A stretch of 6,894 nucleotides of DNA from JBCDBH01 sp039184055 (lineage in GTDB: Bacteria > Acidobacteriota > Thermoanaerobaculia > Multivoradales > J023), in NCBI GenBank assembly GCA_039184055.1, contig JBCDBH010000314.1, forward strand, positions 1 to 6,894, in the 5' to 3' direction. This document shows, piece by piece, positions 5,688 through 6,894 of the stretch. The first letter of the stretch is position 1. The number at the start of each line of letters is the position of its first letter. The translations under genes and the position numbers were made by a program. The notes below the pieces were generated by a model. The model saw only the letters and a program-made list of their open reading frames with translations, did not search any database and was not told the DNA's origin.

Positions 5688-5751
5688 CCACAGTCAGACC
5701 GGCGATCAGCATGAGGATAGCGAGCATCCACACGACGTGTTTGCGAGACAT
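5683..5751 (-). pseudogene. Signal-peptide stub of the thaumatin-like gene
   Basis: On the minus strand, codons 1-18 repeat the start of the 3179-4108 gene with one amino-acid change (Val12 to Ile: MLAILMLIAG). Homology then ends and four new codons (LTVD) lead to TGA at 5683-5685. The result is a 22-residue hydrophobic reading frame with no mature domain. The ribosome-binding site GGAGGT (5757-5762) and the ATG are intact, so it could still be translated. The simplest reading is a remnant cut off by the duplication boundary. A functional short hydrophobic peptide cannot be excluded. Confidence 0.75.
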
Positions 5752-6719
5752 CGAGAACCTCCGCTTGCTCGCGCCGCGGCCGCGCGTTGTTGGTCTGTGC
5801 TCTCTACGTATCGTGTCGACAATGATCTGTCTCGGCTGAGCACGTTTTTCGACGGTTTGCGCCTACGAAGATGATCGTTGCCTGCAGGCTTGTGTCCAAG
5901 AACCGTCCACAGTGGAGATCCGGAATGAAGCCACACACCCTTACCGCCCTCTCGGTTGTCGTGTTCGTCATGCTTCTCGTCGCTCCCTCGCTCGTTGCAT
6001 CTCCCCCACGATCCTCGGTGCTCGAGCTGATGAATCGAGCCTCGCCTTTGCCCGAACGCACCGAGACGGTCGAGATCAACGGCTCGACGACCGACGCCAC
6101 GTCTCGTTTTGGCACTGCGGCGACCATGGACGGCGATACGGTGGTGATCGGCGCACCGGAAGAGGGGCCGGTTTCCCAGATGGGAGCGGTCTATATCTTC
6201 GAACGAAACCAGGGAGGCCCGGACAACTGGGGTGAGGTGATTCGACTCACGGCGTTCGATGGTCTCGAGGACGACGAGTTCGGCTATTCGGTGGCCCTGT
6301 CGGGGGATACGTTGGTGGTCGGTACACGCAAACGCGGCATCGGCGCCCCACCCGGCGCGGCCTATGTTTATGGTCGCGACGTCGGCGGCATGGACAGTTG
6401 GGGTTTGGTCAAGCGACTCGAACCCTTGACACCACAGGGCCAGGATCTCTTCGGCTCTGACGTGTCGATCGATGGCGACGTGATCGTCGTGGGATCCGAA
6501 GAGCGTGACACGGTCGCGACGCGAAGTGGCTCCGCGTTCGTCTTCGAGCGCAACGAGGGTGGAGCCGACAATTGGGGTCAGGTCGCCGAGCTTCAACCCG
6601 ACGATGGCGCGGCCTTTGATGAATTCGGGCGCGCGGTGAGCATCAGCGGCGATACGGTTGCGGTGACCGCGCCGCTTCACAATGCCGTGGGGTCTGATGA
6701 CGGCTCGGTCTACATCTTC
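5697..6719. repeat. Direct duplication, copy 2
   Basis: This is the second copy of the block at 4054-5071, in the same orientation. The offset is 1643 bases at the left end and 1651 at the propeller start codon, because the intergenic part has small insertions and deletions. The left boundary falls within codon 18 of the thaumatin-like gene. The right boundary falls directly after the conserved VYIF strand of propeller blade four, where RHS-like sequence begins. Confidence 0.88.
5752..5924. promoter_or_regulatory. Duplicated divergent intergenic region
   Basis: These 173 bases correspond to 4109-4273. The palindromic core is present as CGCGGCCGCG (5776-5785), although the outer arms no longer match exactly. 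The GCACGTTTTTCGACGG block is unchanged, while the patch at about 5866-5895 is different and longer. Ribosome-binding sites remain on both sides: GGAGGT for the minus-strand stub and TGGAGAT at 5913-5919 for the propeller gene. Retention of these elements suggests the second gene is expressed. Confidence 0.5.
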
Positions 6720-6894
6720 GACTCCAACACCGGCGCCCTGCGTTCCGTCACCGACCCGATCGGTAATCGCGTCGAGGTGCGCACCGATGCGCTTACCACT
6801 TACGATCCGTCGAGGCAGCCGATCGAACAGATCCGCCTCGAACGCGATTCCAGGGGCCGGGTGGCCGCAGTCATCGACCCCGCCGGCAACCGCG
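5925..6894 (+). CDS. Secreted half-propeller fused to RHS/YD repeats, partial at window end
   Basis: Translation from the ATG at 5925 stays open for 323 codons to the window edge. Residues 1-266 repeat the 4274 protein: a signal peptide (MKPHTLTALS, ending about LVAS) and four FG-GAP-type blades opening at residues 62, 119, 176 and 234, with a one-codon deletion in the third. After GSVYIF (260-265) the propeller sequence stops. Residues 266-323 look like RHS/YD repeats: TGALRSVTDPIGNR (269-282) and RDSRGRVAAVIDPAGNR (307-323), against the usual YDxxGRLxxxxDPxGN, with Arg-Asp in place of Tyr-Asp. Known RHS proteins form large hollow shells that enclose a C-terminal toxin or effector. Nothing beyond the edge can be seen, so no toxin is claimed. 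Neighbouring frames, including a 324-codon antisense frame, are shadows. Confidence 0.85.
   Translation, partial: MKPHTLTALSVVVFVMLLVAPSLVASPPRSSVLELMNRASPLPERTETVEINGSTTDATSRFGTAATMDGDTVVIGAPEEGPVSQMGAVYIFERNQGGPDNWGEVIRLTAFDGLEDDEFGYSVALSGDTLVVGTRKRGIGAPPGAAYVYGRDVGGMDSWGLVKRLEPLTPQGQDLFGSDVSIDGDVIVVGSEERDTVATRSGSAFVFERNEGGADNWGQVAELQPDDGAAFDEFGRAVSISGDTVAVTAPLHNAVGSDDGSVYIFDSNTGALRSVTDPIGNRVEVRTDALTTYDPSRQPIEQIRLERDSRGRVAAVIDPAGNR

Noticed and set aside
5706..6680. 324-codon minus-strand open frame opposite the chimeric gene
   Set aside because: Its translation is the Arg/His/Ala-rich shadow of a high-GC plus-strand gene. A similar shadow (4649-5341) lies opposite the first propeller copy, as expected from the duplication. 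The plus frame shows clear repeats and a signal peptide.
5697..6719. Insertion sequence or transposon as the cause of the duplication
   Set aside because: No transposase, terminal inverted repeats or target-site duplication is visible at the block edges. The 17-base tandem repeat nearby is only on one side.

Overview
The window reads as a high-GC bacterial chromosome segment (about 60% G+C by eye). It holds seven protein-coding genes or gene ends and one clear gene remnant. Most products carry signal peptides or membrane segments, so this is an envelope and secretion neighbourhood. No tRNA, rRNA, CRISPR array, transposase or phage gene was seen. A propeller protein ends in a GFESGD-x-x-AW tail, which I associate from memory with secreted proteins of Acidobacteriota (Thermoanaerobaculia-like) and some Gammaproteobacteria. 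The host assignment is an inference only.

Layout. (a) 20-397 (+) encodes a small four-helix membrane protein. It converges on 538-1131 (-), a secreted or anchored protein of unknown family, and two hairpins lie between them. (b) 1132-1609 is a 478-base non-coding stretch with short inverted repeats and a plausible sigma70 promoter for the next gene. (c) 1610-2620 (+) is a secreted serine hydrolase that matches, motif by motif, the extracellular PHB depolymerase PhaZ7 of Paucimonas lemoignei. It is followed after 25 bases by a DUF3592-type membrane protein (2646-3140). (d) 3179-4108 (-) is a secreted ten-cysteine protein with a possible thaumatin-like fold. It converges on the DUF3592 gene across a perfect GC hairpin. 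(e) It is divergent from 4274-5665 (+), a secreted protein of seven FG-GAP-type repeats, which suggests a complete seven-bladed beta-propeller.

The most striking feature is a direct duplication of the divergent unit in (e). From 5697 the sequence repeats the first codons of the thaumatin-like gene (now only a signal-peptide stub, 5683-5751), the intergenic region, and the first four blades of the propeller gene. The second propeller gene starts at 5925 and stays open to the window end. Exactly after blade four it switches, in frame, to RHS/YD-repeat sequence. The result is a predicted secreted chimera: signal peptide, half propeller, RHS repeats. No metabolic pathway links the genes. The common theme is export, with a hydrolase, a disulfide-rich protein and surface propellers.
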